Made by a program: the position numbers and the translations under genes. From Patiria miniata (taxonomy: Eukaryota > Echinodermata > Asteroidea > Valvatida > Asterinidae): a DNA stretch of 64,000 nt. This document shows, piece after piece, positions 20,990 through 32,152 of the stretch (position 1 is the first letter of the stretch; the number at the start of each line of letters is the position of its first letter). The notes under the pieces were generated by a model. It did no database searches and was not told where the DNA came from. It was given only the letters and a program-made list of their open reading frames with translations. The stretch covers positions 305,874-369,873 of the forward strand of contig NW_024037070.1 in NCBI RefSeq assembly GCF_015706575.1, in the 5' to 3' direction.

Positions 20990-21560
20990 TTTGGATGTTA
21001 ACAGTAAAACAAATCCGATGCGAAGGAGATATCTAAGATGGTGGCCAATATGGCCGCCAAAATTGGTAAAAACTGGAAAAAAAGACATTTCTAAAAAAAT
21101 ATAAATGAAATGGTTAGGTTTATGTTTTAGACCCTCAAAAACTAATTTCTGGTATCCTTTTTTTTTTGCTATCATGCTTCAAATTCAAGATGGCGGCCAA
21201 TTTGGTGGCCAATATGGCCGTCATATTGGTACAAAAAAATGAAAAAAGGCACATCTGCCTAATAGTATGATAAAATCATAAATGAAATATGATTTTGGCC
21301 TTCTCAAATTCATTTCATGCTTCAAATTCATGATGATGGCCAGGATGGTAGCCAATATGGCCGACAAAATGGTAAACAAAATAAAAAAAAGTCATATATC
21401 AGCCATAAAATTTAAAAAGTTAGTTATATGTTTTTTACCCTTGAAAAATCATTTCCGGTATCTATTTTCAATGCTATCATGCTTCAAATCCAATATGGCG
21501 GCCAATATGGCGGCCAATATGGCGGCCAATATGGCGGCCAATATGGCCAATCCAGGGTCT
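20990..21560 (+). repeat. Array of ATGGCGGCCAATATGG units, left
   Basis: Units of about 145-160 bp, each beginning CATGCTTCAAATTCAAGATG, with repeated AATATGGCGGCC, then a T/A-rich stretch and a GTTATATGTTTT box. Unit starts are at 21174, 21317 and 21479. At 21490-21550 the GGCCAATATGGC word is repeated tandemly. Confidence 0.8.
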
Positions 21561-21960
21561 TTATTTTATTTCATGTGCGTAAAGTCACGTGACCCTTCCT
21601 TCCGGTTCAAACCGGAAGTGGCTTATAATTTAAAACTGGAAAAAAATGTGAACTTGCTTTCAATGCTGTTAGTCCGTGGTGAGGTTGTAGTTCACACAAA
21701 AATTACAGGTGACGTCATAAAATGTTAGAGCGCCCTCTAGCGGCAGGTTGAAAAATGAATTTTGAGTTGATGTCTGTGGCGGAGTTTGCGGTACTTGCTT
21801 CAAAATGAGGGTATATAATGACCTTAATGCAAACAACACCTGTGCGCGAAAAAAATGATGATGACATCAGACCGGAAGTTAGAATGAAAAAACCCTCTTT
21901 TTAATTGAAAACTCCTAAAACATCTACCCTTATAGTAATGTGGTGGTCTACCCTACTATA
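21555..21960 (+). repeat. Dispersed repeat with CTTCCGGT palindromes, second copy
   Basis: Plus-strand counterpart of 1530-1910: TCACGTGACCCTTCCTTCCG, ACCGGAAGTGGCTTAT, GCGCCCTCTAGCGGCAGGTT, GTCTGTGGCGGAGTTTG, GATGACATCAGACCGGAAGT. No coding sequence. Bases 21961-22279 hold nothing recognised. Confidence 0.65.
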
Positions 21961-22283
21961 ATTCTAGGGCTGGGGTCCGTCCATAATTAAACACGGATGA
22001 AAGCTGGACACCAATCAATCACTTCTCGATCACTACGGTTTACATATCAAATCCTTTATGGTCAAAAGGACCCCATGTAAACTGGCCAAAGCGCACAGCC
22101 AGATGACCTTGGATACATAGAGATAAGAGCTCCTGGGCTCTGTGTATATACAGTAGCGCTGCCTAGCACGTGTACAATAAACAGACCCTACGCGCTGAGC
22201 CATTGAGCAACGGCAAATTTTATTGGAGTTTAGATGTACAATTCTTTTAATAGTAAATGAATACACGCGAGCCTAAACCTTAA

Positions 22284-22796
22284 AGGGAAAATACAACATT
22301 TGCAAACATCAAAAAATAAAACCACCAAATCATTTTGAAATACCTTGCCGGACTGTTAGTGAATGACAGTGTAAAGCATCCTGTAAAATCATGGCACCTG
22401 GTTTACTGTCATTTTCAAGAAAAGTGGTACTTTTGTATCAATTTCCAACGCTGGTCGGCCGACCAGCATTGGAAAAAACTGGCTTTTTTTCAAACACTGG
22501 CCCCAATTGACCATCGCACTTGTTTGCAATCGATTACACACCTATGAACGGGTACAAGCCAGCTACACTGGTTCCCTGACCTTACAATTCCCCAATGTAT
22601 GTAAACTGCTATGTTTCTTCTTATATGGAGTCAGGGAACCAGACTACAGGAAAATGATTGTTTTTCTTGGTTTTATAGCATTTTCGAACCCAAAACCTCA
22701 AAAAAGTCAGTGTAACTATATTTGCTATATATTTCCAACCCCCCAATTCCATCCATTTCGGAAAATTACAGCAAAAGCAAATGATGTATATTCCCT
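22284..22796 (+). mobile_element. T2/Kolobok-like MITE, copy B (513 bp)
   Basis: TTAA at 22280-22283 and 22797-22800; ends AGGGAAAATACAACATTTGC and ATGATGTATATTCCCT. The palindrome CCAACGCTGGTCGGCCGACC... sits at 22445-22472 with one mismatched pair. Same family as copies A and C. Confidence 0.88.
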
Positions 22797-22800
22797 TTAA

Positions 22801-23515
22801 CCAATCACAATAAGGGTTATATTGTTGAAAGGCTGACAAGATGAAGAAAAATGACTCGAGAGATCTAAGCTCCCAGGTGGCGCTATTTAATGTTATGATG
22901 ATGTTAATGGACCAGTTCTTGGCTGAACGCGTGGTTTACACACAAAACAGGGAGATTTTTGACTGAAAATGCAATGTTTAACATCAATTCGCGAGTGAAA
23001 CTCAGTGTTTTATTCAGTTTTTCTTTCATTTTCTGAAAGAGTATATTGTTAGGGTCACACTGTAGTGAGATCTAAGGTATACCCTGTTGAATAATGAAGT
23101 GGTGGCGACAGATGTGAAAAAAGGCCCGTTTTTAATGATTTTTTCACCGTGTTCTCTCAGACTCATAGAGGTTGCACATAAAAACCGGCCCGGTGGGTTA
23201 GTTCCCCAAAGGAATTCATATGTTACGAATCTGATGCTTGGTCATATCATTGAGTTAGGAATAGAAAACCCCAAAAACAAAACCCTGAAACAAAAAATAA
23301 GTGGTGCCTATTTATTACATAATAATACACATAGTTTCTTAATCATATCTGGGTTCTAGACACACTTTTAGTTTAATAATTGTCTTCAAAAATAATAATA
23401 AATATATATAAAACCTTACCCCAGGGTCAGTCAATCCCAAATGTTAGGATGTCTCATGCATGTACATGGAGTGGTGTACATTCTGCACTGTGAAAAACAC
23501 ATAGAACTACATGTA
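22801..23515. other. No gene recognised
   Basis: AT-rich DNA without convincing coding sequence or recognised repeats. Confidence 0.5.
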
Positions 23516-23702
23516 CAGTCGACTCTCGTTAGTACAAACTCTGTTAATACAAAATTCTGGTTATAACAAACATAAAGGCTTGGTCCCGAATGTGCATTTA
23601 TGTGCACAATGAATGGGACAGATGTTCCTCTTAACACAAAATTCCGATATAACAAACAATTTGGCTAGGTCCGAACGAGTTTGTTATAACGAGACTCGAC
23701 TG
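23516..23702 (+). mobile_element. pogo/Tigger-like MITE, copy 1 (187 bp)
   Basis: Ends CAGTCGACTCTCGTTA and TAACGAGACTCGACTG, flanked by TA dinucleotides (23514-23515, 23703-23704). TA target and CAGTCGACTCTCGTTA ends fit the pogo/Tigger branch of Tc1-mariner. A second copy is at 27168-27351. Confidence 0.88.
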
Positions 23703-23704
23703 TA

Positions 23705-24280
23705 CATGGTTAAACACATGTACATGTACGCAGAAAGCTTCATTTTGTACATCACGTGTCTGCAAACTTTACACAAATAAAGCGATTAAAGGAAGCTGTA
23801 AAGTGGATCTATGTTATCTTGGCTTAATAAATACTCACTTCCTGGAACTTTAATCCCCCAAAATTGTACTATTCTGTCTTATTTCAGGATGCAGGGTTGT
23901 CATTCCTGAGTTCCTGACATTGGTGTACGGTATGCACGTGTCCGAATTTCTCATCGTCCACTCTACGCAAAATTATTTCTCACTGAAGGGAAAGTCCCTC
24001 CGCACGCGATCGCGGTGCCATAGAGAAAAAGCTCTCACGACAAACACACCATACACAACGGCGGTGTCCTATATCGGGACTCCCACAGTAATATTCTTGA
24101 ATTTTGCTTCAAAACACACTCTAAGGGTAGGTCTGAAACTTTCCTAGGTTTGGTGGCAAAAAGCGTACTTGCACAAGCCCTGCAGCACACTTAAAATTCA
24201 GGTTGACCACACCTCCGCTTTAAACATCGTATAGCACGTACACGTACAATGTACATTACGTCCCTTCATTCTCGCCAAAA
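23705..24280. other. No gene recognised
   Basis: Contains mixed sequence with small open frames on both strands that match no family I recognise. Confidence 0.4.
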
Positions 24281-24284
24281 GAGG

Positions 24285-24575
24285 GCGCTGCATAACTTTA
24301 ACGGTTGTGTTTTTCGAACAACTGTTGTGCGTTGGTTCTCTCCTGTGCCACATGGGTTTTTCTCCGGGCCCTCCGGTTTTCCTCCCTCCGGAAAAATCAA
24401 ACACTTTCGATCTCAGGCTGTGCTCCGTGGTCATATATGGGTCGATGTGGCCGGCAGCCATAGGCGCCTTTACGTGCCAGCGGCCCGACCACGTTGTAGC
24501 GGTGTCCTTCGCAATTCAGCATACCAGCTGCGAGTAAGGATGATTAGCCTCCCAAATTATTATTATTATTATTAT
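24285..24575 (+). repeat. SINE-like dispersed repeat with (ATT)n tail
   Basis: GCGTTGGTTCTCTCC, CACATGGGTTTTTCTCCGGG and CCTCCGGTTTTCCTCCCTCC are phrases often seen in dispersed short repeats of invertebrate genomes. The block ends in a short ATT run at 24555-24573. Tail and length suit a SINE, but a Pol III promoter could not be assigned with confidence. Confidence 0.4.
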
Positions 24576-24577
24576 AT

Positions 24578-24880
24578 CATAGACATATAATAAAACCTAG
24601 ACACGACATTGTCTGCTTTTACGTTGTGAATTCTGTGAGCAAAATAGGCTGCGTCACGCGGCCTGGTGCGATGCATGAATTATCATGTGGCTTTGATTTA
24701 CGCGCAAACGGATTCCAAATAACACACGCAGTGAAACCGCTCTCGTCATGGGCGTCGGTGCGACGCGACGCGTCAAGCCAATAATGAGCATTCGCGTAAT
24801 TAACATTATTCTATACGCGTAGCATTTTGCTCACAGGCGCAATAGCAAATGTCGTGTCTAGGTTTTATTATATGTCTATG
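24578..24880. mobile_element. 303 bp MITE with 33 bp terminal inverted repeats
   Basis: The ends CATAGACATATAATAAAACC...ACACGACATT and their reverse complement match perfectly for 33 bp. The interior has many CG-containing words (GACGCGACGCGTC), unlike the AT-rich flanks. Target duplication unclear. Inserted at the ATT tail of the previous repeat. Confidence 0.82.
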
Positions 24881-25059
24881 GTTTATATGTCTGTGGTTGT
24901 ACCACAGACGTACATTCAAACAAATGCTGTGGGTTGTACGCAGGCTAGGCAAGGCAGCGTAAACGAGTGGCACAGGGCCTGATCTTGCACAGGAAATTTA
25001 TCTTTTTGCGTTGCCAAAACACCTTGGCGATTTGTTTTATCCAGTTCACCAGGCGTTAA

Positions 25060-25587
25060 AGGGAATATACAACATTTGCAAACATCAAAAAACAAAACTA
25101 CCAATTTTTTTACGAAATACCTTACTAGGATGTTGGTAAATGACAGTCTAAAGCATCCTGTAAAATTATGGCACCATGTGTGAAGTCATTTTCAAGAAAA
25201 GTGGTATTTTGTAAAAAAAAAATCCAACGGTGGTCGGCCGACCACCGTTGGAAAAACCTAACTATTTTTCAACTACTGCTCCAAATTTATCAGTTTTTTT
25301 CAGTCCAAATTTTGTTTGCTATTGGTTACATGTTCATGAACGGGTGCAGGCCAATTAGACTGGTTCCATTACCTTACAATTTTCCGGCATCTATAAATTG
25401 ATCCATTTCATCTTTAGTGGAGTCAGGGAACAAGACTACTTGAACATTTTTATTTTTCTTGGTTTTTGCAGCATTTTAGAACACAAAACTTCAAACATGT
25501 CTAACAATATTTTTGATTTGTTATACTAACCCATCAAAATAGTTCATTTCTGAAAATTACAGCAATAGCCAATGATATACATTCCCT
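25060..25587 (+). mobile_element. T2/Kolobok-like MITE, copy C (528 bp)
   Basis: TTAA at 25056-25059 and 25588-25591; same ends as copy B. The central palindrome at 25224-25251 is perfect over 28 bp (CCAACGGTGGTCGG and its complement). Bases 25592-26160 after it hold no recognised gene. Confidence 0.88.
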
Positions 25588-26159
25588 TTAAGAACATTCT
25601 GCGGAGTTGTATAACAAGGACGATAAAAAAATATTGTGCCTTTCTGTACTTTTAATGAATGTAATAAATATTCATGTTTTCCAAAACTTGCAAATTTTCC
25701 CTCACCGTGTCTGCTAAATGGTACGGTACCGTCTATATTTTAACATAATTTTTTAATAGTGTTCTGCTCATGAAAGTTCCATTATCTGGTTCCCATTCTA
25801 CAGCTGCAAACGCAAAATAACGTCGAAGGACGATATTAATTCCAGTGTGAAATCGTAAAAACTTTTACGCGATCAAAATACTCAGCGCGTTAAAAAAAAT
25901 ACAACGGCACACCGTGTAAAGTGAATGGCGCCCCCATGCGCCAAGATAATGTGGTGTAATTCAGAACGATGACCATTCAGGTATTGACACTTGCGAGTTG
26001 GGAACAATAGTTATCATACATGTAAATATCCTCGCCATTTCTGGTATTCTTTTTAATTGTTGACTTGTTTTGGAAATAAAATGAATTACAATAGTAAAGC
26101 ATGTGCATACATTTGTTTTGTTTTGTTTGATTAATTAATAGAAAATTCTTACTTAACAG

Positions 26160-27003
26160 TCAGTCTTCACAAATGTGCATATTTTAAAGTCTTATATCTA
26201 CAGAACTATTAAGTTTGATTGGGTTGAAACTCAGTATGAAGGTAGACCGGGATGTGTTATAGGTAAAAATTTAGGTGACGTCATCGTGCGATTTTATATG
26301 CATTTCTTAAGTTTTGGACCTTTAAGCCATATCTCACGAACGCAACATCCAAAATTTAAAAAAAAAAAAAATTTATTCGGTTTGTTAGGTAATAGGTAAA
26401 TGCACACATTTTTGAGAAATGTGTGACCTCATCATGACGTCATCAAAAATGCGATTTTTGAAAACACATATAAGGGAAAGTCCGATTGTCATGAAACTTA
26501 GTGGATAGCTAGATAATGGTACTAGTATGAAAAAATTCGAAAGGACGTCACCATGATGTCATTGTTTGATTTTTTTTTTTTTTTAATATTTACAATGTCA
26601 TTCTGCTTCCAAAATGTAACACTTTCCTTCACCTGATTGACTTTAAACTTGGTACAAACCAAGGCTACAATGCAAAAAAAATGTGCATTGACACGTATTG
26701 TCAAGATGACGTCATCGTAGGGCATGTGACGTCATCATAAAGGGTCACTTTTCAGAGTCTCATATTGAGAAAACTATCAGTCCCAATGGGTCAAAATTCC
26801 GTATGAACGTTGTCCGATACATCTGATTTAATATGGACTTTTTTCTTTTTGACGATAATATATCTCAAAGACGCTACATGCTAAATTTAAACATTCTTGT
26901 ACTGTACATTTGAAACGTACATGCATAGTCAGGGACGTGTTTTTGATTTTTAAAAATTATAATGCGGAAAAGCCCTATGTTCTGTTGCAAACAGACATAA
27001 ATC
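26160..27003. repeat. TGACGTCA-family block ending in a hairpin
   Basis: Matches 44730-45190: GTGACGTCATCGTGCGATTTTA, GACCTTTAAGCC.TATCTCAC, GGTTTGTTAGGTAATAGGTA, CATGAAACTT.GTGGATAG. It ends at 26955-27003 with the same hairpin as bases 1-45 (GGAAAAGCCCTATGTTCTGTT). No ORF. Confidence 0.75.
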
Positions 27004-27009
27004 TCTAGT

Positions 27010-27480
27010 TCCTATTGCTTATTTGCTATCATGCTTCAAATTCAAAATGGCAGCCAATATGGTGGCAAATATGGCGGCAAATATGGCCGCCTTATTGGTA
27101 AAAAAATATTAAAAAGTCACATGTCAGCCAAATAATGTGATACAAGCATCAATGAAATTGTTAGTTACAGTCGACTCTCGTTAGTGCAAACTCTGTGAAT
27201 ACAAAATTCTGGTTATAACAAACATAAAGCCTTGCTCCCGACTGCATTTATGTGCACAATGAATGGGACTGATGTTCCTCATAATACAAAATTCTGATAT
27301 AACAACAATTTGGCTAGGTCTGAACTAGTTTGTTATAACGAGACTCGACTGTATATGGTTTTACCCTCGCAAATTCATTGTTGGTATCTCTTCATTGCTA
27401 TCATGCTTCAAATTCAAATGGTCGCCCAATATGGCGGCAAATATGGCTACCCATATGGCCGCCTAATTGGTTAAAAAAAT
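27010..27480 (+). repeat. ATGGCGGC-unit array, middle part
   Basis: Two more units (CATGCTTCAAATTCAAAATGG, GGCAAATATGGCCGCC), the first interrupted by the pogo-like MITE at 27168-27351. Confidence 0.75.
27168..27351 (+). mobile_element. pogo/Tigger-like MITE, copy 2 (184 bp)
   Basis: Same TIRs as copy 1, TA on both sides (27166-27167, 27352-27353), and about 93 percent alike by eye. It inserted inside an ATGGCGGC unit. Confidence 0.88.
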
Positions 27481-28310
27481 TAGAAAAACGTCAAATATCA
27501 GCCAAATATTGTGCTCTCTAGGAGGTAGAATTTCCTGGATGGGTACATCTAATTCTACCTCCATGATCTGACCTCTTCCACTGCGCTGCCATGTACTGGC
27601 CCTTTGAGACTGGTATGATCCTCAGCCAGTACTTAAGCCCCTCAGTCACTCAATGAACAACCTACTGGTATGCAGCCTGCCAGCCTCCAAAGTTAAACAA
27701 AGAGTTCTAAGCGGATTCGTGTCTATTGTGTAAACATGGCGTTAACAACTTTCCAGACTCTGTCTTTCCATAGATGGATGGCTGGCATATATTTATTCAT
27801 TACATTTCGTTTAGCATATTACCTAACAGTTTGGTTTCCATGAAAGTAAAATTTACCAAAAGAAGAAGCAGAAAGTAACTCCTAATTATTTATCATAACC
27901 ATTTGCCTGTACATGTAACTGCCTCCCAAGGAAAGTGGTCAGTTAATTTCTATAGCAGTCGCCCACTTAAGGCCTTTTGTTGACCGTGGAGGATTAAGCG
28001 GATTAAATAATACTCATTGTTGGGTCCCTGATGTTGGACCTGCAATTATCAGGCATCAACACAATAGATCGCCTATAGTGAGTGGGTGCCTCAGCCAGAG
28101 TCTGGCTGGTTGCTCGGCCGGTTTGAAGAGGATTAAACTAACTGGCCGTGCTACCGGCTGGCCTGTACTTAAACCGGCCAGTGATGGAAGCCCGGCCTTA
28201 CTACCGTCACTTAGACCACCATCTTCAATTTGAAACATGTTTGCAAGTAAGACAAATCCAGATATGCAATGCAGTCTCAAGTACATCATCTCAACTTTCA
28301 CTGATATATA
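27481..28310. other. No gene recognised
   Basis: Includes a GGCCGG-rich stretch at 28080-28200 (ACTGGCCGTGCTACCGGCTG). No coding frame or known repeat. Confidence 0.4.
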
Positions 28311-28319
28311 TCATTTACA

Positions 28320-28960
28320 TCTATGGCCAATATATGGCTATTCTCAAATTTGACCATTTTTGGCAGCCATATTGGCAGCCATCTTGAATTTGGTTCACGG
28401 TAGCAAAACGAAAGAATTTGTAAAGGTTAAGAGCATGTATCTAATATTTAAATGTATGCATTTATCATATTATTTGGCTAATATATATCATGTTTCTCAC
28501 ATTTGACCGCTGTTGGAGGCCATATTTGCGGCCATCCTGGCCGCCATCTTGAATTTCAAGCATAATAGCAAAAAATGGGATACCAGAAATGAATTTGCGA
28601 GGGTAAAAACACGTAACTAACAAGTTAATTGATGCTTTCATCACACTATTTGGCTGATATATGATTTTTTCCTTTTTTTTTAAAACCATTTTGGCGGCCA
28701 TATTGGCCGCCATCTTAGCCGCCATCATACATTTTAAGCATGATAGCAAAAAAGCGATACCAGAAATGAATTTGTGAGGGTCAAAAACATATAACTAACA
28801 ATTTCATTTATGATTTTATCATATTATTAGGCTGATATATGACTTTTTCAATTTTTTTTACAAATATGGCGGCCATATTGGCCAGCAAATTGACCGCCAT
28901 CTTAAAATTGAAGCATGATACTTGATAGCAAAACAAGGATACCAGGAATGAGTTTTTTGA
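28320..28960 (-). repeat. ATGGCGGC-unit array, right, reversed
   Basis: At least four units in reverse orientation (GGCGGCCATATTGGCCGCCATCTT, then AAGCATGATAGCAAA). One further unit at 29690-29790 leads to the right inverted end. Confidence 0.8.
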
Positions 28961-29030
28961 GGGTCTAAAACATATAACTAACCATTTTATGTATGCTTTT
29001 CAGGTTACATAATTTGGCAAATATTGTCAT

Positions 29031-29675
29031 CGGTTTCACGAAGGGACGGGCATGTGGATTTTGAAGAAAAACCGTTTTCGAGATAATCGCAACAGAAGTT
29101 TCTCCGTTTTTAAAACTGCAAAAACTACTACTTTGCAACAACTTTATGCAATAAGAAAACCATGACGTAATTCTTTGATAGGTAAACTTTAATTTGAACC
29201 CATTAATTATAATTAATAAAGTGGTTAATCAGCCAAAATTAATTAGTAAAGATGCCCGTCCCTTCGTGAAATCGAAAATCTCACTGTTCCACATTTACGC
29301 CCTTCTTGTTTAATGTGCTTTTCCATAGGGAAGGGCGCGCGTGTTCAATTACGCGCGCGCAGCTGAGAATGTAACAAAGATGCCCGTCCCTTTGTGAAAT
29401 CGAAAATCTCCTGTTGACCTACTTTTACGCCTCTCCGTGCAATACGTTTTGTACGTGTTCAAGGGGCAGGCATGTTCGCGTCTCTTCGTGAAATCGCAAA
29501 ATGCAATTATCGAGATGACTGCCCCTGGCGTCATTAATGTTCAGGAATTAATGATGTTTTGCGTACGGAAACATGTCAGAATGCTTGAGTACCATGTTTT
29601 AAAGCAAAATAGTGAAAAAAAACTTGAAATCGAAAAAATTGTCAATTTTGACATGCCTGTCCCTTCGTGAAACCG
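29031..29675. mobile_element. DNA element with CGGTTTCACGAAGGGAC ends
   Basis: Ends CGGTTTCACGAAGGGACGGGCATG and its complement with one mismatch. The end motif recurs inside three times (near 29253, 29380 and 29466, as GATGCCCGTCCCTTCGTGAAAT). It splits an ATGGCGGC unit. No ORF; target duplication not clear. Confidence 0.75.
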
Positions 29676-29879
29676 CTGACGATAAATGCTTTTTTCCCCA
29701 GTTTTTACCATTTTTGGCGGCCATATTGGCCGCCATTTTGGATATCTCCTTCGCATCGTATTTTTTTTACTGTTAACATTCAAAATGTGTTTTAGGACCC
29801 TAAATTAAAGGCACCCCAAAAAAGTGGTGAAAGTTAGTTTTTTTGGGGGGGGGGGTGTACGAGGGTCCCCCATACATAC

Positions 29880-31170
29880 TTCCCTACAAGATTTTGTACA
29901 GTATTTTCCAACTTGTAATGGAATTCATGAGAAGTAAAAAAAAAAAGAGGAAAACACCGGATCAGAGGAAAAGTTACATGTCTGTAATGCAAATTTTCGT
30001 ATTCATGAGCAAAACGAAACTGTGATATCATTCCAGGGAGAAACCTCAATGTTACAGCTAATTCAGCACAAAATGTTGCTAGAATTTTGGGTATTTTCCT
30101 GTCGTAAATGTTCTTTTCTTGGGTGATTTGTTGCGTCAATAACTCATTGGCAGTCAGCCAATGACCACAGCTTCCTCCAAATGTTTTCAATGAACAAATT
30201 TTGGGTTAACAATTTGAACAGACTACCCTTAAACCGAACAGTGTCTTCCTGAAATGACATCACAGCAACAGTGCCCCCGGTAGTCCGGAAAACCATGAAA
30301 AATGTTTAAATGCTGAATGAAGTACACTTTTCAATAAAATTAACCAAAAAGGGATGTCAAATAGTTTTCATACCATTTAAGAGGAGTATTAAGTTGCACA
30401 AATTGATCTCCAAAGAACATTTCATCGCATGGACCCTTTAAGGGGTCGTACATGTAGGATCATATAATTACCCAGCAAGGGATGTACCGACTTAAAAAAA
30501 AAAGATTCAAAGTGAAGATAGGGGATGTTCCATTTGTCAGAAACACCTGTTAAATTTATTGTCCCGGAAATGGTATCATTTGCAAGAAAATAATCATTAA
30601 TCATGCGCCCACTTGTTTCTGTGTGTCAGCAATGGAATCCAGGTACAAGACAAAAAATATGTGTGTTGGTACGTTTCCTATGTTTTCTCAAGTGTACAGT
30701 AGCCACTGAGCTAAAAGTTTACAGGTTATTTACCTTAGGCTGTACTTGACATATGATCATTCTGCCTATAATAATAATAAATGCCCACTTTCAGCTTTAC
30801 TGTTGGACATGGAGACTGCAATATTTGCATGCCTTTGTGTTTTTATGGGCTTACATAGGTGGTATGCATGAAAAAAACTTTGGGTGTTGGTGGGTGAAAA
30901 GGTTGTTGGTTATGGGGTGCAATTACAACATGTTGTCAAAAGTCTACAATGTTTCGAGCAATTTATGTAATTTTACATTATTTAAGTTGAAGGTAGATCA
31001 AGGGGGTTGAACGGGAGTGTGCCCCACCCCATTTAAAAAAAAATTAATTTAGTTATTTTTGTGTACAATCATACGGCTGTTTCGGTAATTTGTTATTGTA
31101 TGTTTATGTCATGTAAGACTGATAGGACAACATGTGCAGTAGAGTGATCAGGACCAATACAGTGCTGTAC
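29880..31170. other. No gene recognised
   Basis: AT-rich sequence. Short open frames on both strands match nothing known. Confidence 0.45.
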
Positions 31171-31180
31171 ATATTGGCCT

Positions 31181-31880
31181 TCAAAATATGCACTTTTAAT
31201 GTGACATCACGTCATGTGATGACGTCATTGTGACGTCGCTCTTAATTATTTTCATCTATAACACATCCTGGTTTAGGTACATACCAAGTTTCAACCCAAT
31301 TAGACCTGTAGTTCTGTAGAAATTGGTCTTCAAAATTTGCACTTTTAATGTGACGTCACATGTCAAGTGATGACGTCATCAGGACGTCACTTGAATTTTC
31401 ATGTATAAACACACACCGGTCTGGGTACATATCACGTTTGAACCCAATCAGACCTGTAGTTCTGTAGATATTTACCTTCAATTATGCATTTTAGTCTTTT
31501 AATGTGATGTCACATGTCACGTGATGACGTCATAGTGACGTCACTTCAATTTTCATCTTTAACACATCCTGGTCTAGGTACATACCAAGTTTCAAACAAG
31601 TCAGACCTTGGTTATGGAGATATACATGTAGGCCTTCAAAATATGCACTTTTAATGTGATGTCGCAGGTCATGTGATGACGTCATGATGACGTCAGTGTT
31701 CGGCACACATTTTCGGATACTGGTCTAAGTATGTGCCGAGTTAAAAGGCAGTCAGATTGATTTTAGTGGCCAAAGTGCCGGGAACAAAAATCGTGTACAA
31801 ATACTGATGGCAAAATGACTGAAAAAGAAAACTAGAGCTATGCCTGTTTGATGAACAGGACATCTATAGGCTTTTCTGCA
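31181..31880 (+). repeat. TGACGTCA-family array, about 150 bp units, with terminal hairpin
   Basis: Units start at TCAAAATWTGCACTTTTAAT: 31181, 31329, 31477 and 31635. Each holds TCACGTGATGACGTCAT.ATGACGTCA, TTTTCATCTATAACACATCC, ACATACCAAGTTTCAA and AGACCTGTAGTTCTGTAGA. A final block with AAAGTGCCGGGAACAAAAATC and A-rich DNA leads to the hairpin at 31835-31875. The repeated wording is very regular but non-coding. Confidence 0.8.
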
Positions 31881-31935
31881 TTTTTTTCAACATAGGAAAT
31901 ATGATAAAATAACAAAACAATTGGGTCATGACTTC

Positions 31936-32013
31936 TGTAATGAATGTGTGCATTCATTATTTAACTGTGCCACTTATAATTATGCATAGCGCCCTCTATT
32001 GTCTAGAGCATAT
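31936..32013 (+). repeat. Gypsy-A 5' LTR, first part
   Basis: Begins TGTAATGAATGTGTGCATTC, matches 46390-46467 and 15532-15560. It stops at the CATAT where Gypsy-B is inserted; the rest of the LTR resumes at 42366. Confidence 0.9.
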
Positions 32014-32152
32014 TGTAGAGATATGCATATTCATGTTGTTCATGTACAGCGCATGCGCGCTAGGGACTCAGGGCAATAAAGCTACCAGCCCTAGACTCAT
32101 GGAGGTCCACAAACAAGCCGTGTCCGTCTCACCTTATTTCACCATCACAACA
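32014..32152 (+). repeat. Gypsy-B 5' LTR
   Basis: 139 bp, TG...CA ends, contains GGGCAATAAAGC, followed at 32153 by a TGGTGGCAGCGG primer-binding site. Confidence 0.9.

Larger units (their letters stand above)
20901..29879. repeat. 9 kb region bounded by long inverted repeats
   Basis: Bases 20901-21075 (starting GTATGTATGGGGGA) and the reverse complement of 29695-29879 match over about 170 bp: TAACTTTCACCA, TTTTTTGGGTGCCTTT, AGGGTCC, ACACATTTTG, TGTTAACAGTAAA, ATGCGAAGGAGATATC, then ATGGCGGCC units. Inward of each end lies an array of the same unit, forward on the left and reversed on the right. It may be one large foldback-like element filled with later insertions, or two independent inverted copies. 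No target duplication was found. Confidence 0.6.

Noticed and set aside
24480-24560. Possible tRNA gene or SINE tRNA head
   Set aside because: No complete A and B boxes or cloverleaf could be placed.
24249-24590. 113-codon ORF with RWFSPVPHGFFSGPSG
   Set aside because: Overlaps a SINE-like repeat and ends in an ATT run; not a gene.
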